A stretch of 64,000 nucleotides of DNA from Vespa crabro. Its lineage: Eukaryota; Arthropoda; Insecta; Hymenoptera; Vespidae. The DNA lies in NCBI RefSeq assembly GCF_910589235.1, contig NC_060961.1, positions 3,858,501-3,922,500 of the forward strand, read 5' to 3'. A model generated the notes under the pieces. That model was given only the letters and a program-made list of their open reading frames with translations, had not been told where the DNA came from and ran no database searches. Shown piece after piece: positions 11,741-22,411 of this stretch. Within the stretch, counting starts at the first letter, position 1; the number at the start of each line of letters is the position of its first letter. Made by a program: the position numbers and the translations under genes.

Positions 11741-11875
11741 GGAGAAAGAGAAAGAGAAAGAGAAGAAAAAGAAGAAGAAGAAGAAGAAACAGGAGGAGGA
11801 GAAGGAGGAGAAGGAGGAGGAGGAGGAGGAGGAGAAATACGAAGAGAAGTTGAAGAGAAGTAAAGAGGAGAATCG
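11741..11875. repeat. Homopurine tract (GAAAGA, GAA, GGA)
   Basis: About 130 bp almost entirely of purines on the + strand: GAAAGA hexamers, then GAA triplets, then GGA triplets. This composition can form triplex (H-DNA) structures. Confidence 0.9.
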
Positions 11876-12175
11876 TGCCTTCTCGAGAGTTCGGAATCGA
11901 GTTGTAGTCGTCGTTGGAGAAGGCGAAGGTAAAACTAAAGGTGGGAGAGAAGAGTAGTAGTGGGTGCCGGCGATCGGTGACGAGGAGAGAAACTTTATAA
12001 AGCGAAGAAAAAGAAAATCATTGCCTGGCGTACCTGCCGGCGTTACTGCTTCTGCCTATTCCAAGAAACGGCTCCATTAACGAAATGGTCGAAACAAACG
12101 AAACGAAGGAGGCTCGCGATCGCGCGCAATGCGCCTTCGCGAGCCAATACGATTCTCCCTTTCTTCCCTCTTTCT

Positions 12176-12182
12176 CTCTATC

Positions 12183-12233
<51 letters not shown>
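12176..12233. repeat. (CT)n tract
   Basis: TCTA/TC repeats grading into pure (TC)n at about 12190-12232. Confidence 0.95.
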
Positions 12234-12235
<2 letters not shown>

Positions 12236-13165
12236 CTAGTTTCAAGGGAATGTTGCGGAGTATGTCGTTGCCGCAAACAAGAGGAGAGATCTCTTTTATA
12301 CGACGAAACTCGTAATCACGATTGTCCTAGTCGAGTCGTCGTCTATCGAACGTCCCGACTATCCTCTTATTCTCTTTTTTTCTCTTTCTTTCTCTTAACC
12401 TCCGATCTGTTCTTTTCTTTTCTAATTAGCCAATTTCCTCCTTTTCCCTTTTTAACAAGCAAATACCTACTGGTACCTTACACTTTTTAATTAGTTTCAG
12501 AGAATCGTTTTATATGAACAATCTCTTTACGAGTGTGTATTTGTGTGTGTGTGTGTGTATTTGTGTTTGTGTATTATAAAGGTTTACAGAATATTACGAA
12601 TTTTTATATGAAATTGATAGATACTTATTTAATCTTATTATGAAGGTATTATTATTGAGAAAGTACGAGTTTAACGAGGAATGCTAATTGTAACGATTAA
12701 TGCCAATTATTCGATAGTACTAGTAAGAAGATAATCGATTAGTAAAACGCTTGCTTCTAAGAGTGTGTAACCTTCTTGTTTGCCAAACTGCGTCGATTAA
12801 AAGCGCGATAGATGATCGTTACCATTCAAGCGAGTGGTTAGGTAAACGCGAATAAGATTTTCCTTGCGTTTAGTGTTAACTGGATATTTAGCGATGCCAT
12901 TATCCATTTACGAGTGCACGAATCGCTTGTACTATCGAAGGAACGCGATAGACGCGTTACCGTAATAATGGCCGTTTTATATCTTTATTCTTCGCGATGC
13001 TAATTTTCCATAGCACGGATGCCAAGAGAGAAGACCTTTTTAATGCTTCTCCTCTCGTGTTACTCGACCTGCAGTTTTTTTCTTTTTTTTTCTCTTTTTA
13101 TTTTTTTGTTTTTTTATTTTTTGTTGAAAGGTTTCTTTGACCTTTATGGAGATTTAAAAAAACAG
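12234..13165. other. Unique AT-rich stretch with short (GT)n
   Basis: Contains an interrupted GT repeat at about 12533-12570 and a T-rich run at 13075-13120. The remainder is unique, with no gene visible. Confidence 0.6.
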
Positions 13166-13167
13166 AG

Positions 13168-13205
<38 letters not shown>

Positions 13206-13217
13206 AAGAAAGAAAGG
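13166..13217. repeat. (GA)n then (GAAA)n
   Basis: Pure GA repeat (about 13173-13200) extending into AAAG units. Confidence 0.95.
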
Positions 13218-13350
13218 ATAGATCTACAAACGGATATATTTATTACCCTACAAAATATGATCAATAAAAATAAAAGAATACATGTTATCGCGATAATTTC
13301 AAACGGATCGTTTCCAGACCCGTCCCGCCCCTATATTGATGATGCACAGG

Positions 13351-13930
13351 GTTAAAAAAAAAAAAAGACAAAGAAAACGAACAAAAAAAAAAAAAGAAAA
13401 GAAAAAAGAAGTAGTAGATTCATCTTCGTGAATTTTACATGAGGGAAACGGTTTTGTCAATACCTTTGTTGCGAATCGAAAATGGCTCCTGGAAGATGCG
13501 ATTTGAATAAGAGGACCATGGGGAGAAATGGAGAAAACGGAGGAGTCACCGACTCGAACCTCGAATCGTACCGATTGTAACGAATAAATTGGCCGCATTA
13601 CGACGATCGTCGTGTTACATCGAGCTTTCACCCCTTTCCGTATCTCCACCTCCACACGTACGAGCACCGAATAGACGAACTTTTCCCTTTCTCCCTACTT
13701 TGTACACCGATTTATCCGGGAGACGGTCGACGAACGTCATCGGGCGAATCCATAATGCATACGAACTCCAAGACTCGCTTCCTTCCGGCGAGAAAATCGT
13801 AGAAAATTATTCGAAGGAAAGGGGAACGAAGCTGTGAAGCGTCGATGCGAGGGGATGGGTGGGGGGGAATACGATCGTTTTCCATACACCTACCCCCATC
13901 CATCTTCCTTCTTTTCCTTTTCCCTGTAGG
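13351..13930. other. A-rich tract followed by GC-richer unique DNA
   Basis: A-rich runs at 13353-13410 precede a GC-richer block (13420-13910) with open frames on both strands (13589-13837 on +, 82 codons; 13299-13667 on -). No motif or splice pair is recognised. A G-run (GGGTGGGGGGGAA) lies at about 13857-13869. Confidence 0.4.
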
Positions 13931-15100
13931 ATGTTAAATTACGCGTGCATCTAAAATCCTACTAATATTATTTCTTCGATTTATCCTTTACATTTGTTAC
14001 GAACAAATTTTTATCATCCACTTGGCATCTTCTATCCATTATATCTATCGTTTGTTTTAAATTTATTAACGATGAAAAATTATTATTGACGTTATAAAAT
14101 TAAAATTTTAATATCGCTTTAATGCATTGTACTTTCTTGATGAGCTAGATCACGGAATTAATTGATCCGATAAATTTACGTACATATATTTGATGTCGTA
14201 GATGGATTTTGTTCTACTTAAAATTTCGTAATAACAACAAGCGCTTATTTTTTTATTTTTTTGTACTTGCGTGAATTAACATGTACATATTGAGAACGTT
14301 TGAAAAATATCCCCTGGATTCGTATAAATATTTCATCGAGCGATGAAATTTGGCAATAGACAAATTTAATAATTTATTTTTATGTTCATCGGAAATCTTT
14401 ATTGAGGCATTTAATCAAAAAGGTTAGACGATACTGTTAAAAAATTCACTTTCCTTTTCTTTTGACATCCGATTACATTGAATTTACGGGGGAAAAGGAA
14501 ATAGGAGGATTCCGTATATTGTAATGTTTAAGTTATGCACATCGGAAGTAAATTGCATCCAATATTCGTGCCTTACGTCGGATTACAGTGTAATCGAGCG
14601 GAAGAATTTTTCAACGGGATTACTTTGATATCCTATCCTATCTTTCTCTTCTATCGTTAAAACTTCTCTCCGATCCGTCTTTTCTCCTCACGGCGACGAA
14701 ATTCTTATCTCTTATCTACGTTAAATAAAGAAGAAAAAAAAAAGAAAGAAAAAAAATATTGTAAGAGGCAACGTTCACTATCTCATACTACCGTACACGT
14801 TAACATTCAACATCGATTGCCATTACGTACGCTTCCGTGTACGCTCATCTGCATTAAGCATAGACTAATTACACTGTAATTACGTTGCGACCATTACATT
14901 AATGCAATCAGATTACATTTCGATCGGGCAAATTCGAGAGATCGATATGAGAGAGATGAAGCCATTGTGCTACTCATATTTAATTAGTTCAGGTAATTAT
15001 TGGAGAATTGGAGAATTTTGACAATTGCAAATTTACAATAAATAACTTCTGCAATACAGGAATTGATAGGAATGAATGAACGGGGAATGAATTAATGAAA
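13931..15100. other. Repeat-poor unique AT-rich stretch, possible cis-regulatory DNA
   Basis: This is one of the longest spans free of microsatellites. No coding sequence is visible. It holds a cluster of homeodomain-like motifs and two near-perfect palindromes (separate entry, 14471-14920). The low repeat content and motif clustering suggest, but do not show, an enhancer. Confidence 0.4.
14471..14920. promoter_or_regulatory. Cluster of GATTACA / TAATTA motifs with two palindromes
   Basis: GATTACATT occurs at 14471-14479 and again at 14911-14919. GATTACA-G-TGTAATC, a one-base-spaced inverted repeat preceded by G (GGATTA core), lies at 14581-14595. TAATTACA-C-TGTAATTA lies at 14866-14882. A further ATTACATTAAT lies at about 14893. 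TAATTA and GGATTA are known homeodomain core sites, so a regulatory role is inferred; the factor and target are unknown. Confidence 0.3.
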
Positions 15101-15109
15101 AAGTTGTAA

Positions 15110-15363
15110 AGTTAAAGGGATAAAGAGAGGGGAATTATATAAAGTAAAAAAGAGAAAAAAAGGAGAATAATAAGAAAAAGAAAGAAAGAGAAAAGAGAAA
15201 TAACAGGAGGAAGGAGGAAAAAGGAAAGGAAATAAGAGTAAAAAGAAATAAAAACAACAAAAAAAAAAAAAGAAAAAAAAAAAAAAAGGAGAGAGAAAAA
15301 AAACCGTATGCTTCAGCGCGGGAATTCTCGCTCGAAGAAGGCCAGAGATCAATTCTTTTTCTT

Positions 15364-15400
<37 letters not shown>
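15110..15400. repeat. Long purine-rich tract followed by (CT)n
   Basis: A/G-rich DNA for about 180 bp (15120-15300), a short unique spacer, then (CT)n at about 15369-15397. The minus-strand frames here are translations of low-complexity DNA. Confidence 0.9.
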
Positions 15401-15402
<2 letters not shown>

Positions 15403-15479
15403 CTCCCTCCATACTCCCACTCTCTTTTTTTTCCTTTTGATCTAACGATCGAAATCGGCATTACAAGTGGCAGCATACA

Positions 15480-15757
15480 TACATATATACATACATAGAA
15501 CGCACTCAACGACGCGGCAACGCGCGGTCTGTCTCACGAGCTGACAGGTGAGGCTACATTCAATTTTTGTAATCGAGCCCGGGAGGCTACTCTCTCCCTC
15601 GGTCCCTCTTTCTCTACGCGCTCGCGCGCACTCGCTGATGCTCGCGCGTGTATTCGGCAGTTTCGACCCTCTTTTGTGTCTGACAGTTAAACCGCAGCCA
15701 TTATTCTCTCTGTGTATCTATCTTTATCCTTCTCTCGTTCTCTTTCCCCCACTCTCC

Positions 15758-15801
<44 letters not shown>

Positions 15802-16094
15802 TTCTTTCTCTCTCGTGCACAGCCTCTCATCGTTCTCGAGTAACCTTTCTGCAGCTCCACAGTTCGTACTAGTGGTAGTAGTAATGTCGAGAGCCGGTCG
15901 TGCGCTTCGATAGCGGTAGATAACCGACACGAGCAGGGTACAGAGCGAAGCACCAATTAGGAATTAGATTTCTCCGGGATGCCGGATCTCTTTATTTGCT
16001 CTCTTGGCGTGTTTCGCCGTTCCCCGCTGCGATCTCTACGACCGCAAAACTTCGGTGTTTCTCTCTATCTCTCTTTCTCTTTCTCTTTTTTTCT

Positions 16095-16135
<41 letters not shown>

Positions 16136-16300
16136 TCTCTCTCGTTTTCTTTGTAACAACGAATGTATAGACCCAACACGCACGAGCACGTACACGTGTA
16201 GAACATGTAGGAGTATCACAGGTTGGTAGTACGCGTCGTAGCCAACGAGTGTACACGCGTACGAAGGACTCCGCCGCCGGCTCTAATGAACGCTGAAAAT
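15480..16300. other. CpG-rich block with embedded (CT)n tracts
   Basis: CG-rich unique segments (15500-15700, 15830-16070, 16150-16300) surround (CT)n at about 15763-15799 and 16099-16128. The density of CG and of CACG/CGTG-like steps resembles hymenopteran promoter or 5'UTR DNA, but I cannot place a start site or coding exon. Confidence 0.4.
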
Positions 16301-16452
16301 TAGCCGCTATCTATTCATCTGTGCTGCCTTCGTTGGCTCTTTAACTCGCCACAGCTCGATTCGACTCGACCCATGGAAGGAACTCGATGGAGGAAAATGG
16401 AAAAGCGAGAATTGAACGTCTTTATGAGTCTTTACGGACTGGAAAAATTATT

Positions 16453-16472
16453 GGGCGGGCGGGGGGGGGGGG
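16453..16472 (+). repeat. G-run, potential G-quadruplex
   Basis: GGGCGGGC followed by twelve consecutive G. At least four G3 tracts fall within 20 bp, which satisfies the usual quadruplex pattern. This stands out in an AT-rich region. Confidence 0.85.
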
Positions 16473-16487
16473 TTTAGGTGGAAAGGA

Positions 16488-16570
16488 AAATAGGAAAGAA
16501 AGAAAGAAAGAAGGAAAGAAATAAAGAAAGAACGAAAAAAAAAAAAGAAAGAAAAGGAGAAAAAAAGAAA
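16488..16570. repeat. A/G-rich (GAAA)n-like tract
   Basis: Imperfect GAAA/GGAA units and short A runs immediately downstream of the G-run. Confidence 0.85.
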
Positions 16571-16701
16571 CGTGGCGCAGCTTTTATCAATGAGAAAAAA
16601 TCCATCACGAGAATATTCTTAGAGCATGTAGGTAAATATAACGTATAAATATAACGAAGGATTAAGAACCTCCGAGTTTTTTTTACAGTACCGTCCTACG
16701 A

Positions 16702-16748
<47 letters not shown>

Positions 16749-16768
16749 CTCTCTCTCTCTCTGTCTCG
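16702..16768. repeat. (CT)n tract
   Basis: Pure at about 16708-16744, then interrupted CT to 16766. Confidence 0.95.
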
Positions 16769-17042
16769 TTTTCTTTGTCGAGTGCTCGTCAACGATTCAA
16801 ACGAGCGATCCGGCTGCGAAAAGGAGAAGAGAGCGGTAGAAATAGCGAACGGGTCATCAACGCGACGGGAGAGCGGAGGCGGAGAGGCGGAACGCATCGG
16901 TGGACAGTGAGCGCAGTAAATTAAAACGTACGACCATATTACCCTCAAGACTCATACCTCAAGCTTTACAGCTCGTTGCTCGAAGATGACGGTTTAAAAC
17001 GGAGAAGAGATATCCTGCGATATCTCATGAATCATTTAACTA

Positions 17043-17058
17043 AGGAAAAGAGAGAAAG

Positions 17059-17109
<51 letters not shown>
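17043..17109. repeat. (GA)n tract
   Basis: GAAA-rich lead-in and pure (AG)n at about 17071-17109. Confidence 0.95.
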
Positions 17110-17474
17110 ACTTATTACGGATACCAACACCACCTATATTTTCGAGAAACTCATAAAATACGTGACTCGAACGGCTGACTGCCGCCTGGTCGCTCTGGAC
17201 GGACCGAGGAACGTATGCGCGAATCGAAACGATAGGATTTAGTATCCTTTGGAGAGCTCGCTGTATTTGCGAGACGACTTAAAACATCCTTTTTTGCTCT
17301 TATCGTTGCGTTCCTCTTGTAAGATCGTATATATGAGTTAGCAAACGTAATAGCATTATACATGCTGATTTTGAAGGGATGTCAAAAACTCTTAACGAAC
17401 ATGAGTCCTCGCTCGATCTTTTTAAATAGAAATACTTATTAATTATCGTATCGTCTTGTTGTGTGGTGGTTTGT

Positions 17475-17692
17475 TAAAAAAAAAAGAAAAAAAAAAAAAA
17501 AAAAAGAGAGAGAAAAGAAAAAGGGAGAAGAAGAAATAGGAGAGAACAGAAAAAAATCAGAAATATCTAGAATTAAGAAGTTAAAACAATAGAATCGTTA
17601 TAGCCACTCTTCTTTGCAGAGGATTAGCTTTCATTTCAAGCATTAGTTACATCTTCTTTAACAGTCTCTTTTCGAATCGTTTTCGTTTGCCA

Positions 17693-17737
<45 letters not shown>

Positions 17738-17740
17738 ATT
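17475..17740. repeat. A-rich tract and (CT)n
   Basis: A runs with scattered G (17475-17560) and (TC)n at 17697-17731, with about 130 bp of unique DNA between them. Confidence 0.9.
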
Positions 17741-17759
17741 TCTCTCTATCTTTCCTTCT

Positions 17760-18895
17760 CTTGCATTTGGGTATAACATAGGATAGAATCTTTTGAAAAG
17801 GCGCGAAAACTCAACGTAACTACTATGGTCCTTCTTTTCATCCTTTCTCGCGAGTTTTTCGCAACGCAGGAAAAAGATTTCCTTAAGTCACCTTAAGCTG
17901 CTTACTAAAAAAACCATCTTGGAAAGAAGGAGATTCTTTTATACTTAAGTACGGCTAAGTATATACTCTTTAAGACGAACGCTTTAAAGCGTTCACGATA
18001 GAGGAAAGTAGGTTAATAGTGAGGAGAACGTTATTGTGCGAGCGAGAAACTCTGCTTGTCGTAACTTGCTAGATGCGACCGATTCCGAAGGGATTAATGT
18101 GTGCGACCTAAGAATACGGGTCGAATTTCCGCGAACGATTCGTTCGATATCGGACATATTCTTCTTCGAAAAACGTAAAATAAATAGATTGATAGGTGAT
18201 GGGATTTAATTAAAACAATTTCAAATATATTATTTTAATTTCGCGTTGCATTTTTTTACAATGCTTTTTCGATATTAACACTTATGATTAGAATAAAGAA
18301 ATATTTCTCACGCAATTGAAACTGATAAAAATTCATCGTTAAATTTATACAATCTCGTATGAGGTCTCATTATCGTAAGGTTATCGTAAATATTAACTGG
18401 CACAGTAATAAAATATATTTAAAGAAATTGTATTGTAACATCGACATATTATAATTGAAGTATTCGTATTAAAATAACGAACTATATAACGAAACGAAAA
18501 TATATTGCAAAGAGAAGAAAGAAATATCATAAAGTTATTATCAATAAATCAAAAAATTTTTTGGATAACAAAGTTAAGTAACAATAGGATGGAAGTAACT
18601 CGTGTCGGTTCAGAAAACGCAAGCTATTCGAATAATCCTAGAATCAAATATCCCAAAGGTTAATTACTGTAGAAACAAGTGTTCAAAATGAGAGTAAAAT
18701 ACAACGTACAATAGAACCCATAGAAGCAACGAGAGAGAAATGTGGTTCTTTCTCGGATCAGCCAGGCATCGATCACCAACGTGCACGGGTTATGAGCGAG
18801 CCTTCCGATTTTATTATCCTTCATTCAGAACGCTGACACGCCCTATCGAGAATTCGAATTGGCGACTCGTCGAACGTGAAGCCTGTTAATCGCGA
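17760..18895. other. Repeat-poor unique stretch
   Basis: Over 1.1 kb without microsatellites. No open frame beyond background and no recognisable RNA gene. GC is slightly higher at 18700-18890. Confidence 0.6.
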
Positions 18896-18896
18896 A

Positions 18897-18901
<5 letters not shown>

Positions 18902-18942
<41 letters not shown>

Positions 18943-18972
18943 CTCTCTTTTTCTCTCTTTTTCTCTCTCTCT
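18902..18972. repeat. (CT)n tract
   Basis: Pure (TC)n at about 18902-18938, followed by TTTTTCTCTC units to 18972. Confidence 0.95.
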
Positions 18973-18974
18973 TC

Positions 18975-19935
18975 TTTTCTCATATTACGTTTTTACATCG
19001 AGATCGTAGCAAGGTACGTTTCCCTTCTATCTAATTAAACGAACCTAATATCTACTCGCGCTTACACGAAAACGTTTCTAACGAAGAAACCCTTTCATCT
19101 TGGTACGTTTGCACAATGTAATATTTCATGTTATTCTCTCCGTTTTTTATATTTTAATTTTTAAAGATAATTTTTCAAATTACCTTTTTAGGTATTATTA
19201 ATTATGTACTACTCGTTTCTCATCATTTTTATTTTCTCTTATTTTATTTCATTTATTCGTTTCTAATTCGCAAATACGAACGAAGGTATCAAATGAAATC
19301 CAGCGTGGAAAACCGAATGAAATCAATTTAACGAAGAAACGAATCGTTCGCACCGTGATCCTATATCTACGCTATAAACTAGCGAAAAACTCAACGCATT
19401 AACGTTACGTATACGATCTCGGGATACGATCGATCATTGCGTCTATTAAAGAAGTCTGCGTCGGTGTTGTTCGATCAATAATAAGAAATATATCTCCAGC
19501 GAAGAGCATCGATGCGTCTACTTGACGCGAGTCATCCATCAGAAGTTGCTCGATCAAAAGCGATTACGAAACGAATTTGAGGGCTTCGTGATACCTATGT
19601 TCATATACTCGGCTTGAACCTAGAATGTTAGAATGTTGCCGAGTAGGATAACGAAGAAAAAGAAAAGGGAACTTTCACCAAGAGAAACTAAAAGAAAAGA
19701 GATAGAAAGAGCCCTTTGCCCTTTGCCCTTTGCCCTTAGTAGAAAGGGACTTCCTTTGGAATAACGTTAATACCTATACCGTATTAAAGTTGTAAAAATA
19801 TAAATAATAAAATAAATATATGAAAAATATTATATAAAAGAATTTATGCAAAAATTATTTAATGGAATTAAATAATTCATCTTATTTTATTTTGAGAGAT
19901 ATTTTAATGTGATAAGATATAAATCATACCATATT
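18975..19935. other. Unique AT-rich stretch with a heptamer minisatellite
   Basis: No gene is visible. Four tandem copies of GCCCTTT (last unit GCCCTTA) lie at 19711-19738. Confidence 0.6.
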
Positions 19936-19938
19936 GGT

Positions 19939-20231
19939 CTATAGTATATGTCTCATACTATTGTCGATATTGGACGAAACGGAGTCGAATGTAGCATTTG
20001 TCACGGCTATATTAAGGGCATACGTGGCATCAGCTTTATTAGATAAAATCGTATCAAGAGGATCGTATAGGACAGAGTTAATTGAATGATTGGTCCTCAT
20101 CCACTCTCGTCTGGCCGCATCGCATTTTCCAACCGCACTACTCAGGGATGTAGCCGTGCAAACGTGAAATAAACGCGTATCTATTCGCACAGGTGCATAC
20201 GAAATACTATACATGCGTATACACACATACA

Positions 20232-20294
<63 letters not shown>

Positions 20295-20551
20295 TTACAT
20301 ACATACAAATATATACATATTCAGGTACGTTCGTTGTACATACGTCGGAAAAACACTTTCCCGTGTTTCGTTTGACGCAGTTTGCGGATCGGTAATGCAA
20401 ATTCCAGGCTGTCCTGCTTGGCTTCGTTGCTTTCGGCCAGATGAATTTTCAGATATAGAACTCGCCACATTTCACCTTTGGCAGACTCCCTAGCGTAAAG
20501 GGGATGGAAATTTTGTACCATTGAGGTCGCATTAATTTCGTTAAGTTTCAA
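19939..20551 (-). CDS. Coding-like minus-strand frames split by a (TG)n repeat, unrecognised
   Basis: No family is recognised. On the minus strand a frame stays open from about 20400 to a stop at 19939-19941, passing straight through the TG microsatellite. Its distal 85 codons (about 20200 to 19939) read as ordinary mixed sequence with NATS-, NHS- and NATF-type glycosylation motifs. A second minus frame is open from 20551 to 20321 (76 codons). The two are in different frames and overlap. No convincing acceptor or donor was found; a weak GTGAAA donor lies in the upstream block. They may be exon remnants or chance open DNA. Confidence 0.12.
20214..20294. repeat. (AC)n then (AT)n compound repeat
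   Basis: (AC)n at about 20232-20280 passes directly into (AT)n to 20294. The CA portion can adopt left-handed DNA. Confidence 0.96.
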
Positions 20552-20740
20552 TAGGCAACAGGCTTGAATTACATCGACGTAGTATAGATTGTAAAATGAG
20601 ACTACGTATATTATTTACAATTGTAAATCGAGTTGTTATTTATGAAAGTTATCAAATACTTTATGGCTTCCAAGGATGAACGAAGTGGATAAATAATATC
20701 AAAGAACTTCATTAAAATATATAAAGCAAACATAAAGCGA

Positions 20741-20742
<2 letters not shown>

Positions 20743-20782
<40 letters not shown>

Positions 20783-20817
20783 GAGAGAAAGGGAGAGAAA
20801 GGGAGAGAAAGGGAGAG
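20743..20817. repeat. (GA)n with four tandem decamers
   Basis: Pure GA repeat (20743-20778) followed by GGGAGAGAAA repeated at 20781, 20791 and 20801, with a partial copy at 20811. This is a decamer minisatellite grown out of a GA tract. Confidence 0.95.
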
Positions 20818-21145
20818 TTTAGAGAATCACGCAACTAGCTCTTTCGATGTCGACGTATACGTATCTCTTTGCGTATATACGGATTCGAATAAAATCGATA
20901 TTCGTTGTAAAAAAGCACTCGAACGAATCGAACGAAGTCTGCCAATACGATACGAGGGTGGTGATGTTGAAAGCCAATAATGCCAACGAGTTATTGTTCC
21001 ATAGATACGTAGAAACGGTTCACTGATATGTCTTAACGACAATGCCCTTTCGATAACGCGGTTCACAAGGTACGACTGTTACGCTCGCGAAATTATTATA
21101 ATGAAACCTTTTGACGTATCTAATTACTTTGCGTTGTGACATTCT

Positions 21146-21200
21146 CATTCTCTCTCTCTCCCTCTCCCTCTCCCTCTCTCTCTCTTTTTTTCTTTTTAAT
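21146..21200. repeat. CT-rich tract
   Basis: CTCTCTCCCTCTCCC-type sequence followed by T-rich DNA. It is an interrupted microsatellite. Confidence 0.85.
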
Positions 21201-21437
21201 TTTTTCTTTTTGTTTCGCGTTTGAGTTTGTCTCTCGTCGATTCAATAAACTCAACTCATCGTATATACATACGTTCGTTATACATCCGGCAGTCCGTATG
21301 GTACTGTATGCGCGAAAGATAATAGAAGCTACGTGCTCGATGCATAAGCCGCACACGGTTAACGACCACGGTCGAGAACGCGTCGTTCGTGTTTCCGATT
21401 GTCATCGTTGACATCGACGTCGTCTTGTCCTTTCGTT

Positions 21438-21572
21438 TTTTTTTTTTTTTCACATTACGAGAAATATATCTATCAATTTCTTTGTAAATTCTTCCAATAT
21501 TTTTCTTTTTTTTTCCCCTATTTTTCTTTCTTTTCTTTTTTTTTTTTTTTTTTTTTCTTTTTTTTTTTTTTA
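21438..21572. repeat. Poly-T tracts
   Basis: A T run at about 21438-21451, then T-rich DNA (21500-21571) with runs of up to about 18. Confidence 0.92.
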
Positions 21573-22357
21573 TATACGCTTTAATATTCCACCATTTTTG
21601 TTTTCACAAACAAAGTCAAAGAAATTTGTCAATTTCCGTGCTACAAATTACATTGATATTTCCTTAAAATTTTTTGTTTTTTTTTTTTCGTGCAAAGAAG
21701 AATAATCCTTAAAAGTCGTTCAATTTCAAAGGAAATAACGAGAGAATTTTTCATCGATTATTGGTTCAAATCTTTTACGAATTCGACGTTACGGGACAAA
21801 GAGCGTGAATGATTCACAAGTGTTTTACATTCTTCTCAGAGAAATAGAAAAGCAGGATCGACGTTTCGGAAAAACGAAATTGTGTCAAGCATTCGCATAC
21901 ACTGAACTTCATAAACGTTTGTTACCTATATGTGTAGGTATAGAATGACACGTACACGGTGTTAATATGTATGTAGGCGTTGCCATTGTCTTTCTCGCGA
22001 AGTAATCGTGCCTCTCCGAGTTAACGACTTGTACTCGGTACGGATTGTAGAGACTAAACGTATATATGTGATGTGTTGTCGCGCGCGCGCCTATGAGCTC
22101 TTTACAAAAGGAAAAATTCGATGGAGAGGGAAAACCAGGCAAGAAGAGCCGTTCAACTAGCTCTAGTCGTATTTTCACTCTATTTCTCTCTCTTGCTCTC
22201 TCATTCTCTCTTATTCGAGATGATACATTCATCGGATGAGTCAGATAAAATGTGGAGGAAAGCGCTCGAACGTGGAACCTACTTTTCATCACCTACTCGC
22301 GAATATTAATTTACCAGCATCTATGTCTACATACTTATATGAATCGTATAAATATGT

Positions 22358-22360
<3 letters not shown>
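21573..22360. other. Unique stretch
   Basis: No gene is assignable. A short alternating CG run (GTCGCGCGCGCGCC) lies at about 22079-22092. The minus-strand frame 21909-22292 (127 codons) has no recognisable domain. Confidence 0.5.

Positions 22361-22363
<3 letters not shown>

Positions 22364-22407
<44 letters not shown>
22364..22407. repeat. (TA)n tract
   Basis: About 22 perfect TA units. It is self-complementary and cruciform-prone. Confidence 0.96.

Positions 22408-22411
<4 letters not shown>

Noticed and set aside
19711..19738. GCCCTTT array as telomere-like repeat
   Set aside because: It is not the insect TTAGG repeat or a permutation of it. Only four copies are present.
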